From Bacteroides sp. GM023 (GTDB lineage: Bacteria > Bacteroidota > Bacteroidia > Bacteroidales > Bacteroidaceae), in NCBI RefSeq assembly GCF_014750685.1, contig NZ_JAAXGE010000014.1:347649-411648 (forward strand): DNA of 64,000 nt, written 5' to 3'. Position numbers and translations under genes: made by a program. The stretch's first letter is position 1, and each line of letters opens with the position of its first letter. The notes beneath the pieces were generated by a model. The model was not told the DNA's origin and did not search any database. It saw only the letters and a program-made list of their open reading frames with translations. Shown here in pieces: positions 53,207 to 61,370 of the stretch.

Positions 53207-54388
53207 TTATTTACTGATTATCAGCGTCTTTCCGTCCTGTTTTATATGTATAAGCCCGCATTCCTCTATCATTCGGATTATTTTGTCCAAGTGTTCATAC
53301 TGCTTGAAAGAACCTGTGAACGGTAATCGTTTCAGTTCCGGACTCTCGTAATAAATATCGACATCATACAAACGACTCAATGTACTTAGGATTTCATTGA
53401 GCTCTTTGTCCTTAAAGACAAGGACTTCGTCTATCCATGATACATATTCGTATGTATCGACTTCTCTTACAGACAATTTATTATCTTCCACCCTGCATTG
53501 CTGTCCGGGAGTCAGGATAACCGATTCTTTTCCTAAAGAATAGGCTATCTTTCCGCGAACCAGCGTGGTCATAGGCACTTCATCTTTATAGCAATGTATA
53601 TTGAAAGCGGTTCCTAAAACACGGATATTTCCGGTAGGAGTTTCTACAACAAAGGGTTGCGACTTATTTTCGGTGACATCGAAAAAGAGTTCACCCTTCG
53701 CCAATACCTTTCTTTCTTTTCCGTCAAAATTGCTTGGGAAGGTGATTTCCGAATCTGCATTGAGCCAAACAATCGTTCCGTCACTCAACTGCATCTTGAA
53801 TCTTTTCCCCCGTAATATCTTCAATGTATTATACACCACCTCAGCAGGGGCGGTCTTCATCTTTGCATATTCCTCGATAGGCTGCTCATCTATTTTTATA
53901 GAGCCGGATGATACGGACAACATCTTTTGAGAACTTTGCACCGGAATTTTCTCCCCACTGGCAGTAATAAGAACTATGTCTGTCGAATCTGCCGGGAGGG
54001 TATCTGTCTGTTGGACAGACACGTCGGCAAGTTCCGAAGAAGAATGTGGCTGCCCGCCCTTATACATATATACTATTACGGCAGACGCGCATACAAATGC
54101 TATCAATACGGCTGCCGCCACATACTTGCCCCAGGCCAAACGGCGCATTTGATTCTTGGGTGCCATACGCCGCATAAAGTTTGAGTATGCTTCCTGCGAT
54201 TCCTCAAAATCCTTTTTGAAGTCTATTGATGACAGAAAATCAGTGTTATTATATTTATCGAACAGCTCACGATGGCGCGCCGACTCATTCAACCAGTCGT
54301 CCAACTGTTTCTGCTCTTCCAAAGTTATTTCGCCCGAAATACTTTTCCTTATTAATGTAGCGATATAAATAAGATGACGATTGTTCAT
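53207..54388 (-). CDS. FecR-family anti-sigma factor
   Basis: A 393-residue inner-membrane protein. The cytoplasmic N-terminal domain (about 1-88) binds sigma: IYIATLIRKSISGEITLEEQKQLDDWL. One TM helix lies at about 90-110 (YVAAAVLIAFVCASAVIVYMY). The periplasmic FecR domain (about 190-290) reads LKILRGKRFKMQLSDGTIVWLNADSEITFP, then GELFFDVTENKSQPFVV and GNIRVLGTAFNI. The C-terminal STN-like domain covers about 320-393. It relays substrate binding at the SusC STN domain to the sigma factor. Unlike the usual order, its sigma gene is divergent. Confidence 0.94.
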   Translation of the reverse strand: MNNRHLIYIATLIRKSISGEITLEEQKQLDDWLNESARHRELFDKYNNTDFLSSIDFKKDFEESQEAYSNFMRRMAPKNQMRRLAWGKYVAAAVLIAFVCASAVIVYMYKGGQPHSSSELADVSVQQTDTLPADSTDIVLITASGEKIPVQSSQKMLSVSSGSIKIDEQPIEEYAKMKTAPAEVVYNTLKILRGKRFKMQLSDGTIVWLNADSEITFPSNFDGKERKVLAKGELFFDVTENKSQPFVVETPTGNIRVLGTAFNIHCYKDEVPMTTLVRGKIAYSLGKESVILTPGQQCRVEDNKLSVREVDTYEYVSWIDEVLVFKDKELNEILSTLSRLYDVDIYYESPELKRLPFTGSFKQYEHLDKIIRMIEECGLIHIKQDGKTLIISK

Positions 54389-54528
54389 TATTTTGTCTCC
54401 TTTCTATAAAAAAGACACATAAGGGAAAGAAAAGTGGCGCATTATCTCAAAAAAAACGGTTATTTCTTTTTTTTTGGATAGAATCGAAATATTTTTTATG
54501 TATTTAGTTCAAAGTTAGATAATACTTA

Positions 54529-54536
54529 TACCTTTG
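54529..54536 (+). promoter_or_regulatory. -7 box of the ECF sigma gene
   Basis: TACCTTTG (TAnnTTTG) lies 51 bp before the ATG. Housekeeping-type expression of the sigma factor is implied. Confidence 0.55.
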
Positions 54537-54587
54537 CAAAAAAGAGAATAAACACTGTATGAGATAACAGAAGTTTTTTACTTAAAA

Positions 54588-55130
54588 ATGGCAAGACTTA
54601 ACCACGATGAAGTAATCATATCAAAAATAGCGGCAGACTTCCCTGAAGGATTCCGGGCGCTTTTCATCACTTATTATAAGCCCTTATTACGTATTGCGGA
54701 GAAAATGATAGGAGTTGAATTTGCAGAGGATATCGTGCAAGACACTTTTCTCACCATTTGGAATAATAAACAGAGTTTCGACAATATCCTTTCTTTGAAA
54801 TCATATCTATATACCAGTGTTCAAAATAAGTGCCTGAACGTAATACGCACCAATCAGCAGTTCGAAAAGTATAAGGTTGAACAATCCATTAAAATGGATG
54901 AGGAGTATATTCTTGATGAAGAGGTTATCTCACAACTATACCAAAGCATAGACTTGCTGCCCGAGCATTACAAAGAGGTAATGCTCAAGAGCATGGAAGG
55001 AGAATCCATTGCCAAGATTGCCCTGTCAATGGATACGACGGAAGATGCGATAAAGGCTTATAAACGGAGAGCCAAGCAGATTCTTAAGAAAGAGTTGGGG
55101 GACAAAGCCTTTATCATCCTGTTTTTATAA
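54588..55130 (+). CDS. ECF-family RNA polymerase sigma factor
   Basis: A 180-residue sigma factor. Region 2 (about 25-90) reads FRALFITYYKPLLRIAEKM, EDIVQDTFLTIW, SLKSYLYTSVQNKCLNVIR. Region 4 (about 120-175) reads LLPEHYKEVMLKSMEGESI, AKIALSMDTTEDAIKAYKRR. Typical of the Bacteroides ECF sigmas paired with FecR and SusC. It is divergent from the FecR gene, 199 bp away, and converges on the histidine kinase gene. Confidence 0.94.
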   Translation: MARLNHDEVIISKIAADFPEGFRALFITYYKPLLRIAEKMIGVEFAEDIVQDTFLTIWNNKQSFDNILSLKSYLYTSVQNKCLNVIRTNQQFEKYKVEQSIKMDEEYILDEEVISQLYQSIDLLPEHYKEVMLKSMEGESIAKIALSMDTTEDAIKAYKRRAKQILKKELGDKAFIILFL

Positions 55131-55153
55131 AAATTCCGACGATGCGTTGGGCA

Positions 55154-56620
55154 TTATGCTTTCAAACGTATCACGAACCGGCTTCCTCTCCCTAATTCGC
55201 TCTCCACCGTCAACGTGCCGCCATGGGCTTCCACAAAATCCCTCGAAATAGACAGTCCGAGTCCGCTTCCCTGCACTTTCGTTCCGGGGACACGGAAGTA
55301 ACGGTCGAAGATACTTTTATGGTAGCGCGGGTCGATACCTTTACCAAAATCCTTCACATAAAGTTCGATGATATTATCTTCTTGCTTGGCACCGATGACC
55401 ACATGACCGTTTTCTTTGGAATAGCGGATGGCGTTGCTTAATAAGTTGGTCAATACCCAGGCTATCTTTTCGCTGTCAACGAAGAGTTTTCCCATCTTCT
55501 CTTCAGGGTATTCCACTTCTATCTGGATATTGAACTTGTCCGCTTGTACCTGATTCGCTTTGATGGCGTATTCTATCAGCTCAACGGGTTTCGTTATTTT
55601 CGGCATCAGTTGCAGTTTTCCGGCTTCTACCTGAGTCATGTTCAACAATTCTCCGGTGATACTAAGCAGGCGTTCACTACTCTCTTTGATACTCTTCGAG
55701 AGTTGCTCCTGTTCCTCGTTCAGTTCGCCGACACGCTTGTCCTCTAATAGCTGAAGGCTCATCATAATGGCGGCAATCGGAGTTTTCAGTTCATGGGAGA
55801 TGGTGGAGATAAAAGTCGTTTTGGCAGAATCCAGCTCCTTAAATTCCGTAATATTCTTTAATAAGATTACATCACCCAGTTTATGCGGTTCGTCCTTTTC
55901 GGCTTCCGTGTTGATGATAGGAACATAAGATGCTTTGAAATAACTCTCTTTGTTGTCGGCATATATCTTCAAAGGTTCTTTCTGTTCGCTGGGCGTCACC
56001 AGTTCACGAATCAAACGACGAAGAAGGTCATTCTTCAAGGCAAGCTCTTCCGCCGATTGGCGGATTACATTCTCACGTTTCAGGTTCAGCACATTCAGCG
56101 CTTCCTCGTTGATAAACAGGATTTCGCGCTCCATATTCAAACCGATAACGGGGTCGTCTATACTGTTCACAATCGCTTCTATGAATTTCTTGGCAGAAAG
56201 AATATCCGATAAAGTGCTGGCACGGTATTCAGCCAAGCGTTCCGCCATCCGGTTGAAACTATCGGCCACTTCACTGAATTCTTCATTGCCGTTCATATTC
56301 AGACGCTTCTCATAATTATGGTTGGCTATTTCGAGGATTCCTTCTTTCAGTTCCTTAATCGGTTTGCTGATGGTGCGGGGAAGCCAGTAGAGCAATACCA
56401 GTCCGGTCAGGATACAGATACCGCCGGTAATGGAAATCCATAGTAACGCACGTTCCAGTCCGGGCATGGCGGCAGGACTATCCGGTTCAGTAGCCGTCAG
56501 GATTTGAAGATTTACAACCGAAAGGGTTACCAGCAAAATAATCATTCCCGCCAGCATCCCGATGCCAAGAATCAGTTTCGTTTTAATATTCATAATGTTC
56601 ATGCGATTAATATTATGCAA
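55154..56620 (-). CDS. HAMP-PAS sensor histidine kinase, catalytic half of a split KdpD system
   Basis: A 488-residue membrane kinase. TM helices lie at about 15-35 and 68-88, a HAMP domain at about 88-140 (LPRTISKPIKELKEGIL), and a PAS domain at about 155-250 (NSIDDPVIGLNMEREILFIN). HisKA has the phospho-acceptor His in TFISTISHELKTPIAAIM, and the HATPase domain shows WVLTNLLSNAIRYSKE, VKDFGKGID and GSGLGLSISRDFVEAHGG. It overlaps the KdpD sensor gene by 8 bp. Together they replace the single-chain KdpD of E. coli. No response-regulator gene follows. Confidence 0.9.
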   Translation of the reverse strand: MHNINRMNIMNIKTKLILGIGMLAGMIILLVTLSVVNLQILTATEPDSPAAMPGLERALLWISITGGICILTGLVLLYWLPRTISKPIKELKEGILEIANHNYEKRLNMNGNEEFSEVADSFNRMAERLAEYRASTLSDILSAKKFIEAIVNSIDDPVIGLNMEREILFINEEALNVLNLKRENVIRQSAEELALKNDLLRRLIRELVTPSEQKEPLKIYADNKESYFKASYVPIINTEAEKDEPHKLGDVILLKNITEFKELDSAKTTFISTISHELKTPIAAIMMSLQLLEDKRVGELNEEQEQLSKSIKESSERLLSITGELLNMTQVEAGKLQLMPKITKPVELIEYAIKANQVQADKFNIQIEVEYPEEKMGKLFVDSEKIAWVLTNLLSNAIRYSKENGHVVIGAKQEDNIIELYVKDFGKGIDPRYHKSIFDRYFRVPGTKVQGSGLGLSISRDFVEAHGGTLTVESELGRGSRFVIRLKA

Positions 56621-57743
56621 GTATAATCAAATCTACATTAGCTTGCGACAAATTATTTAAAAACTTTCTGTATCCCAGTATAGAACAGATGGCAGACGAC
56701 AGTTTCAAGTTGGGAGTTCCCATACAGACAGTCGATATTTGCTTCTCCTTGCAAACCCTGACGATACTTCCTAAAATATCCTTTGACTGCACCTGAACCA
56801 CTTCTCCGCCAAGCTCTGCCACCAACTTAAAATGATTCAACAGATAACGCTGGCTAGCCAGGTCAATCCTGTCCATACTTTCTTTCGGGGTTTGAACATA
56901 CAAGGCTATGAACGTGGTATTATAACGTGTTGCCAGCCTTGCCGCCTTTCTGATAATCCGCCGGGGTGTCTTTTCGTGGCTACTGATACAAGCCATGAAC
57001 TTTTCATGGCGCAGGCCGACGGCAACTCCCATCCCAACCTCATTTTCAACCTTCTTTTCTACACGCAACGCTACTTCCTTCAAGGCGAGTTCGCGCAACT
57101 GAAGGATATTCTCCGTACGGAAGAAATTACTCAATGCCATCTGAATCTTTTCCGGACGGTATATCTTTCCCGCTTTCAGACGGGAAATCAGTTCTTCGGC
57201 TGTCAGGTCGATATTCACTACTTCGTCCGCTTCCTGAAGCACACTGTCCGGCACCCGTTCTTTCACTTCGATGCCCGTAATCTCCTGCACTTCTTCATTC
57301 ACACTTTCGATATGCTGGATATTGATCGCTGAAATCACATTGATGCCTTCGTCCAGCAATGCCATTACATCCTGCCACCGTTTCTCGTTCAGACTTCCTT
57401 CCACATTCGTGTGCGCCAATTCGTCCACAATCACAATTTCGGGATGAATACGGATGATGGTATCCAGGTCCATTTCTTCCAGCTCCTTACCTTTGTAGAA
57501 GATTTTGCGCCGCGGAATAACAGGCAAGCCTTCCAGCAGCATTTCCGTACCAGCACGGCCGTGCGTTTCGATGTAACCGATCTGCACATCCACCCCATTC
57601 TCCAGCAATTCATGTGCTTCCTGAAGCATACGATACGACTTGCCTACACCGGCTATCATTCCGATGTAAACCTTGAATTTTCCCCGGTGCGACTTTTTTA
57701 TCAAATCGAGGAAATGTTGTACACTTTGTTCTCTATCATCCAT
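56613..57743 (-). CDS. kdpD: KdpD N-terminal sensor module (KdpD + USP domains)
   Basis: A 376-residue soluble protein. The KdpD domain (about 18-225) carries a Walker-A-like KVYIGMIAGVGKSYRML and EIVIVDELAHTN. A universal-stress-protein domain (about 230-376) follows: MACISSHEKTPRRIIRKAAR and VCKEKQISTVCMGTPNL. It corresponds to the N-terminal half of KdpD, without its four TM helices and kinase core, which are supplied by the next gene in modified form. It would sense K+ limitation, ATP or c-di-AMP, by analogy with the family. Confidence 0.88.
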   Translation of the reverse strand: MDDREQSVQHFLDLIKKSHRGKFKVYIGMIAGVGKSYRMLQEAHELLENGVDVQIGYIETHGRAGTEMLLEGLPVIPRRKIFYKGKELEEMDLDTIIRIHPEIVIVDELAHTNVEGSLNEKRWQDVMALLDEGINVISAINIQHIESVNEEVQEITGIEVKERVPDSVLQEADEVVNIDLTAEELISRLKAGKIYRPEKIQMALSNFFRTENILQLRELALKEVALRVEKKVENEVGMGVAVGLRHEKFMACISSHEKTPRRIIRKAARLATRYNTTFIALYVQTPKESMDRIDLASQRYLLNHFKLVAELGGEVVQVQSKDILGSIVRVCKEKQISTVCMGTPNLKLSSAICSILGYRKFLNNLSQANVDLIILA

Positions 57744-57833
57744 GTTTTCAACCTGTTTTTTATAATCCTAACCCGTGGCAATCATCACGACTCCCACGGG
57801 TTCTCTACACATTTATAAATTCATGAGTTTAAT

Positions 57834-58601
57834 TCAGGGCCTCAGAGTCAGGCCAAATACAAGATATGCATCTTCATATCGTGGATTCCAAATCCCCTGG
57901 ACAAATATAGGTAATGAAAACTTATCGTTAATCTTAATTTCTTTCATGGCCTTCAAAGCTACGTTCGTGACAGCGAAGCCACTGTTAGGGAGATTATAAA
58001 TTGTATTCGTCTGATAAGGTAAAAATCCGCAGGTCAGATTGAGATTGCAGGATTTCACCACAAACGGGTAGTTCAGTTCGACATAAGAAGAATAATTGTT
58101 CTTTTCTTTCCCTTCCGCGTCATATCTCTTGTCGGCACCTGCAAACATGGTGTACCAGGCAACAGATAACGGGAATCTTTCTATCGGCAAGGTATAAGAT
58201 AATCCGGCTTCAAAGAAGTGATTCGTTTCGTGCGCGTTGTAGTTGAAATATTTATTCCTTTCATCTGACGGATCCGCTTCCCCTTTCCACCAATAATCAG
58301 TAAAAGAAAGCGTAGGACCATTCTCCCCGAATGTATAGGAAGCGGATAAATCCAGTTCTTTCTTGCCACCATTGAAATTGGTAGAACCCCAGGCGCCGAT
58401 ATAGAAATTACCGATGTCGAATCCTAATGTCGGCTGGAAGGCAGCACCACCGCCCTGATTATAACCTCTCCATACATAGGTACTGACAATATCCCCCTGT
58501 ACGGTAAATTCTTGCGCTTTTGCCGTATTTGCCGTCAACATACAAATAGCTGCCACAGCGGCTGCTCCTAAAAAGCTCTTTTTACTTAAATAATTTTTCA
58601 T
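57834..58601 (-). CDS. TorF-type putative porin in the kdp operon
   Basis: A 255-residue protein with a Sec signal (ending AKAQEF, about 30). Beta strands alternate throughout (VQGDIVSTYVWRGYNQGG, FYIGAWGSTNF, LDLSASYTFGENGPTLSFTDYWW), and it ends YLVFGLTLRP. The VSTYVWRG opening and length recall the TorF/Gcw_chp putative outer-membrane proteins. Its position between kdpC and kdpD suggests a route for K+ across the outer membrane when potassium is scarce, but this is inference. Confidence 0.75.
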   Translation of the reverse strand: MKNYLSKKSFLGAAAVAAICMLTANTAKAQEFTVQGDIVSTYVWRGYNQGGGAAFQPTLGFDIGNFYIGAWGSTNFNGGKKELDLSASYTFGENGPTLSFTDYWWKGEADPSDERNKYFNYNAHETNHFFEAGLSYTLPIERFPLSVAWYTMFAGADKRYDAEGKEKNNYSSYVELNYPFVVKSCNLNLTCGFLPYQTNTIYNLPNSGFAVTNVALKAMKEIKINDKFSLPIFVQGIWNPRYEDAYLVFGLTLRP

Positions 58602-58640
58602 ACTCTTTTTTTCTAATTCTATTTTATGTTTCTAAGAAAA

Positions 58641-58717
58641 GAGCAGCGCCCTGTCCATCCCTGTTTTATTTGAATCGCCGGAAATACACTCGGACGATTC
58701 GGCCAGGAACGCTGCTC
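58641..58717 (-). other. Nested inverted repeats between kdpC and the porin gene
   Basis: The outer stem gagcagcg/cgctgctc (58641-58648, 58710-58717) extends through cctg/cagg. The inner stem is gaatcg/cgattc (58672-58677, 58695-58700). On the minus strand the structure is followed by TTTTCTT. It may be an intercistronic attenuator or mRNA-stabilising fold lowering porin/kinase output relative to KdpFABC. Confidence 0.5.
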
Positions 58718-58732
58718 ATGGTTTATCACTTA

Positions 58733-59302
58733 TCAATGTTTTTCTTCGAGTGCTATGTTCAGTTTCAGCACATTCACTTTCTCTGTTCCGAAAAGACCCA
58801 GTAATGGTTTTTCCACACTCTTGTCAACAATCTCTTTCACCTGGAGTTCTGTCAGCCCGCGTGCCTGTGCCACCCGCTTCACTTGTACATAAGCACATTC
58901 GGGAGTTATATCCGGGTCAAGTCCGGAAGCACTTGCCGTTACCATTTCGGCGGGCACTTCCCTGCGGCTCAGATAAGGGTGATGCACCAGGAAAGTATCT
59001 ATACGCGCTTCCACTTCAGACAAATATTCGGGATTCGTCACCCCTTTATTACTACCCGATGAACTGGTAGCATCATATCCGTCGCCCGCACAGGAAGGCC
59101 GTCCCCAAAAGTAAATATCCTTTGTAAACATCTGACCGACATTGGCTGCCCCCACAACTTTGCCGTCCAATGTAGCCACTTCGGCATTTCCCTTATTAGG
59201 CCCTGCCACCTGGGCAAACAGCCACAGGACAAGGATATAGAACACAGAGAAAAAGACACAGAAAACAAGTGTTATTTTTAATGACTTCAATAAAGTTTTC
59301 AT
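58733..59302 (-). CDS. kdpC: K+-transporting ATPase subunit C
   Basis: At 189 residues it matches KdpC. One N-terminal TM helix lies at about 10-32 (ITLVFCVFFSVFYILVLWLF). The periplasmic domain carries FWGRPSCAGDGYDATSSSGS and VTASASGLDPDITPECA with QVKRVAQARGL, the hallmarks of KdpC. It assists ATP binding and assembly of KdpFABC. It follows kdpB by 16 bp. Confidence 0.96.
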   Translation of the reverse strand: MKTLLKSLKITLVFCVFFSVFYILVLWLFAQVAGPNKGNAEVATLDGKVVGAANVGQMFTKDIYFWGRPSCAGDGYDATSSSGSNKGVTNPEYLSEVEARIDTFLVHHPYLSRREVPAEMVTASASGLDPDITPECAYVQVKRVAQARGLTELQVKEIVDKSVEKPLLGLFGTEKVNVLKLNIALEEKH

Positions 59303-59318
59303 TGCTATCGTTTTTTAA

Positions 59319-61352
59319 TTAAAAGAATAAACCTACCAATAAATCAATCAATTTGATTCCGACAAAAGGAACAATCACGCCGCCCACACCGTAAATCAAC
59401 AGGTTTCGGCGCAGCAAGGCACTTGCGCCTATCGGCTTGTATTGCACGCCCTTCAAAGCCAACGGAATCAGAATCGGAATGATTATCGCGTTAAAGATAA
59501 CGGCCGAAAGAATCGCACTTTCAGGACTATGCAGGTGCATGATATTCAAAGCAGCCAATTCGGGAATGGCAACCATAAACAAAGCCGGGACGATGGCGAA
59601 ATACTTAGCCACGTCATTGGCGATAGAGAACGTAGTCAGTGTGCCGCGTGTCATTAATAACTGCTTGCCGATTTCCACAATCTCAATCAGCTTCGTCGGG
59701 TCATTATCCAAATCGACCATATTGCCGGCTTCCTTGGCTGCCTGCGTACCGCTGTTCATGGCGACTCCTACATTGGCCTGCGCCAAAGCCGGAGCGTCAT
59801 TCGTACCGTCGCCCATCATTGCTACCAGTTTGCCCGCTTGCTGTTCCTTCTTGATGTATTCCATCTTGTCTTCCGGTTTGGCTTCGGCGATAAAATCATC
59901 TACTCCGGCCTTTTCTGCGATATATTTGGCAGTCAGCGGATTGTCACCGGTCACCATCACTGTCTTTACTCCCATCTTGCGCAGACGTTCGAAACGTTCC
60001 TGAATACCCGGTTTGATAATATCCTGCAATTCGATAACACCCACTACTTTACGATTCACACATACCACCAGCGGAGTACCGCCGTTGTTTGAAATAGCAG
60101 AAATCACCTCTTCCACTTCCTTTGGGAACTTATTTCCGGCGCTCTCCACCATCTTACGGATAGCATCGAAAGCACCTTTACGAATTTGAGTGCCATCGGC
60201 CAAATCGACACCGGAACATTTGGTTTCCGCCGTAAACTTAATCATGTGTGCACCTGTCGTATTCAGGCTACGCATACGGATACCCGATTCGCGTCCCAGT
60301 TCTACGATTGATTTTCCTTCCGGCGTTTCGTCCGAGAGGGAAGAAAGCAGGCAGGTTTCCACAAAGTCATGCAGATCGACGCCCGGTGCCGTATGGAAAC
60401 GGGTTGCTTTACGGTTACCGATAGTGATTGTACCCGTTTTATCGAGCAGCAATGTGTCAATATCCCCGGCAGTCTCTACCGCTTTACCGGATTTAGTGAT
60501 TACGTTCGCGCGAAGCGCACGATCCATTCCGGCAATACCGATGGCGGAAAGGAGTCCACCGATAGTTGTCGGAATCAGACACACAAACAGAGATATCAAA
60601 GAAGCAATGGTGATGACCGTATTGCTATAATCGGCAAACGGCTTCAACGTCACACACACAATGACAAAAACGAGTGTGAAACCTGCCAACAAAATAGTCA
60701 ATGCTATCTCATTCGGTGTTTTCTGACGGGATGCACCTTCCACCAATGCAATCATCTTATCCAAAAAACTTTCTCCCGGTTGCGTAGTCACCATTACTTT
60801 TATATGGTCGGACAGCACTTTCGTACCTCCCGTAACAGAACTCTTGTCTCCCCCTGCTTCACGAATCACCGGAGCGGATTCGCCGGTGATGGCACTCTCG
60901 TCGATAGAAGCCAATCCCTCGATGATTTCGCCATCCGAAGGGATTACGTCTCCGGCTTCGCAAACAAACACATCGCCTTTCTTCAGTTGTGAAGAACTTA
61001 CGATACTGATTTTACTTCCTTCCACCTTCTTCGCCGGAGTCTCTTCACGAGTCTTGCGCAAACTGTCGGCCTGTGCCTTACCACGCGCTTCGGCGATGGC
61101 TTCGGCAAAATTGGCAAACAACAAAGTGATGAACAGGATAAAAAATACAGCAATGTTATAACCGAATGCCCCCTGCGAGGGATTTACGATAGAGTAGAGC
61201 GTAACGAACAGCATCACCACCGTAGCCACTTCTACCGTAAACATAATCGGATTCTTTATCATCATTCGCGGATTCAGCTTCACGAATGATTGTTTCAGAC
61301 TTTCTATAACTTGCTCCTTTGGAAACAAAGAAGCTGATTTATTATTTTTCAT
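59319..61352 (-). CDS. kdpB: K+-transporting P-type ATPase subunit B
   Basis: A 677-residue P-type ATPase. The actuator motif is SAITGESAPVIRE-type (DESAITGESAPVI), the phosphorylation site LLLDKTGTITIGNR, the nucleotide-binding region KGAFDAIRKMV, and the hinge VTGDNPLTAKYIAEKAGVDD and MMGDGTNDAPALAQANVGVA. Seven TM helices are expected. It drives KdpA-mediated K+ uptake. It lies 18 bp after kdpA. Confidence 0.97.
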   Translation of the reverse strand: MKNNKSASLFPKEQVIESLKQSFVKLNPRMMIKNPIMFTVEVATVVMLFVTLYSIVNPSQGAFGYNIAVFFILFITLLFANFAEAIAEARGKAQADSLRKTREETPAKKVEGSKISIVSSSQLKKGDVFVCEAGDVIPSDGEIIEGLASIDESAITGESAPVIREAGGDKSSVTGGTKVLSDHIKVMVTTQPGESFLDKMIALVEGASRQKTPNEIALTILLAGFTLVFVIVCVTLKPFADYSNTVITIASLISLFVCLIPTTIGGLLSAIGIAGMDRALRANVITKSGKAVETAGDIDTLLLDKTGTITIGNRKATRFHTAPGVDLHDFVETCLLSSLSDETPEGKSIVELGRESGIRMRSLNTTGAHMIKFTAETKCSGVDLADGTQIRKGAFDAIRKMVESAGNKFPKEVEEVISAISNNGGTPLVVCVNRKVVGVIELQDIIKPGIQERFERLRKMGVKTVMVTGDNPLTAKYIAEKAGVDDFIAEAKPEDKMEYIKKEQQAGKLVAMMGDGTNDAPALAQANVGVAMNSGTQAAKEAGNMVDLDNDPTKLIEIVEIGKQLLMTRGTLTTFSIANDVAKYFAIVPALFMVAIPELAALNIMHLHSPESAILSAVIFNAIIIPILIPLALKGVQYKPIGASALLRRNLLIYGVGGVIVPFVGIKLIDLLVGLFF

Positions 61353-61370
61353 ATCTTCTCTAATTCAGAA

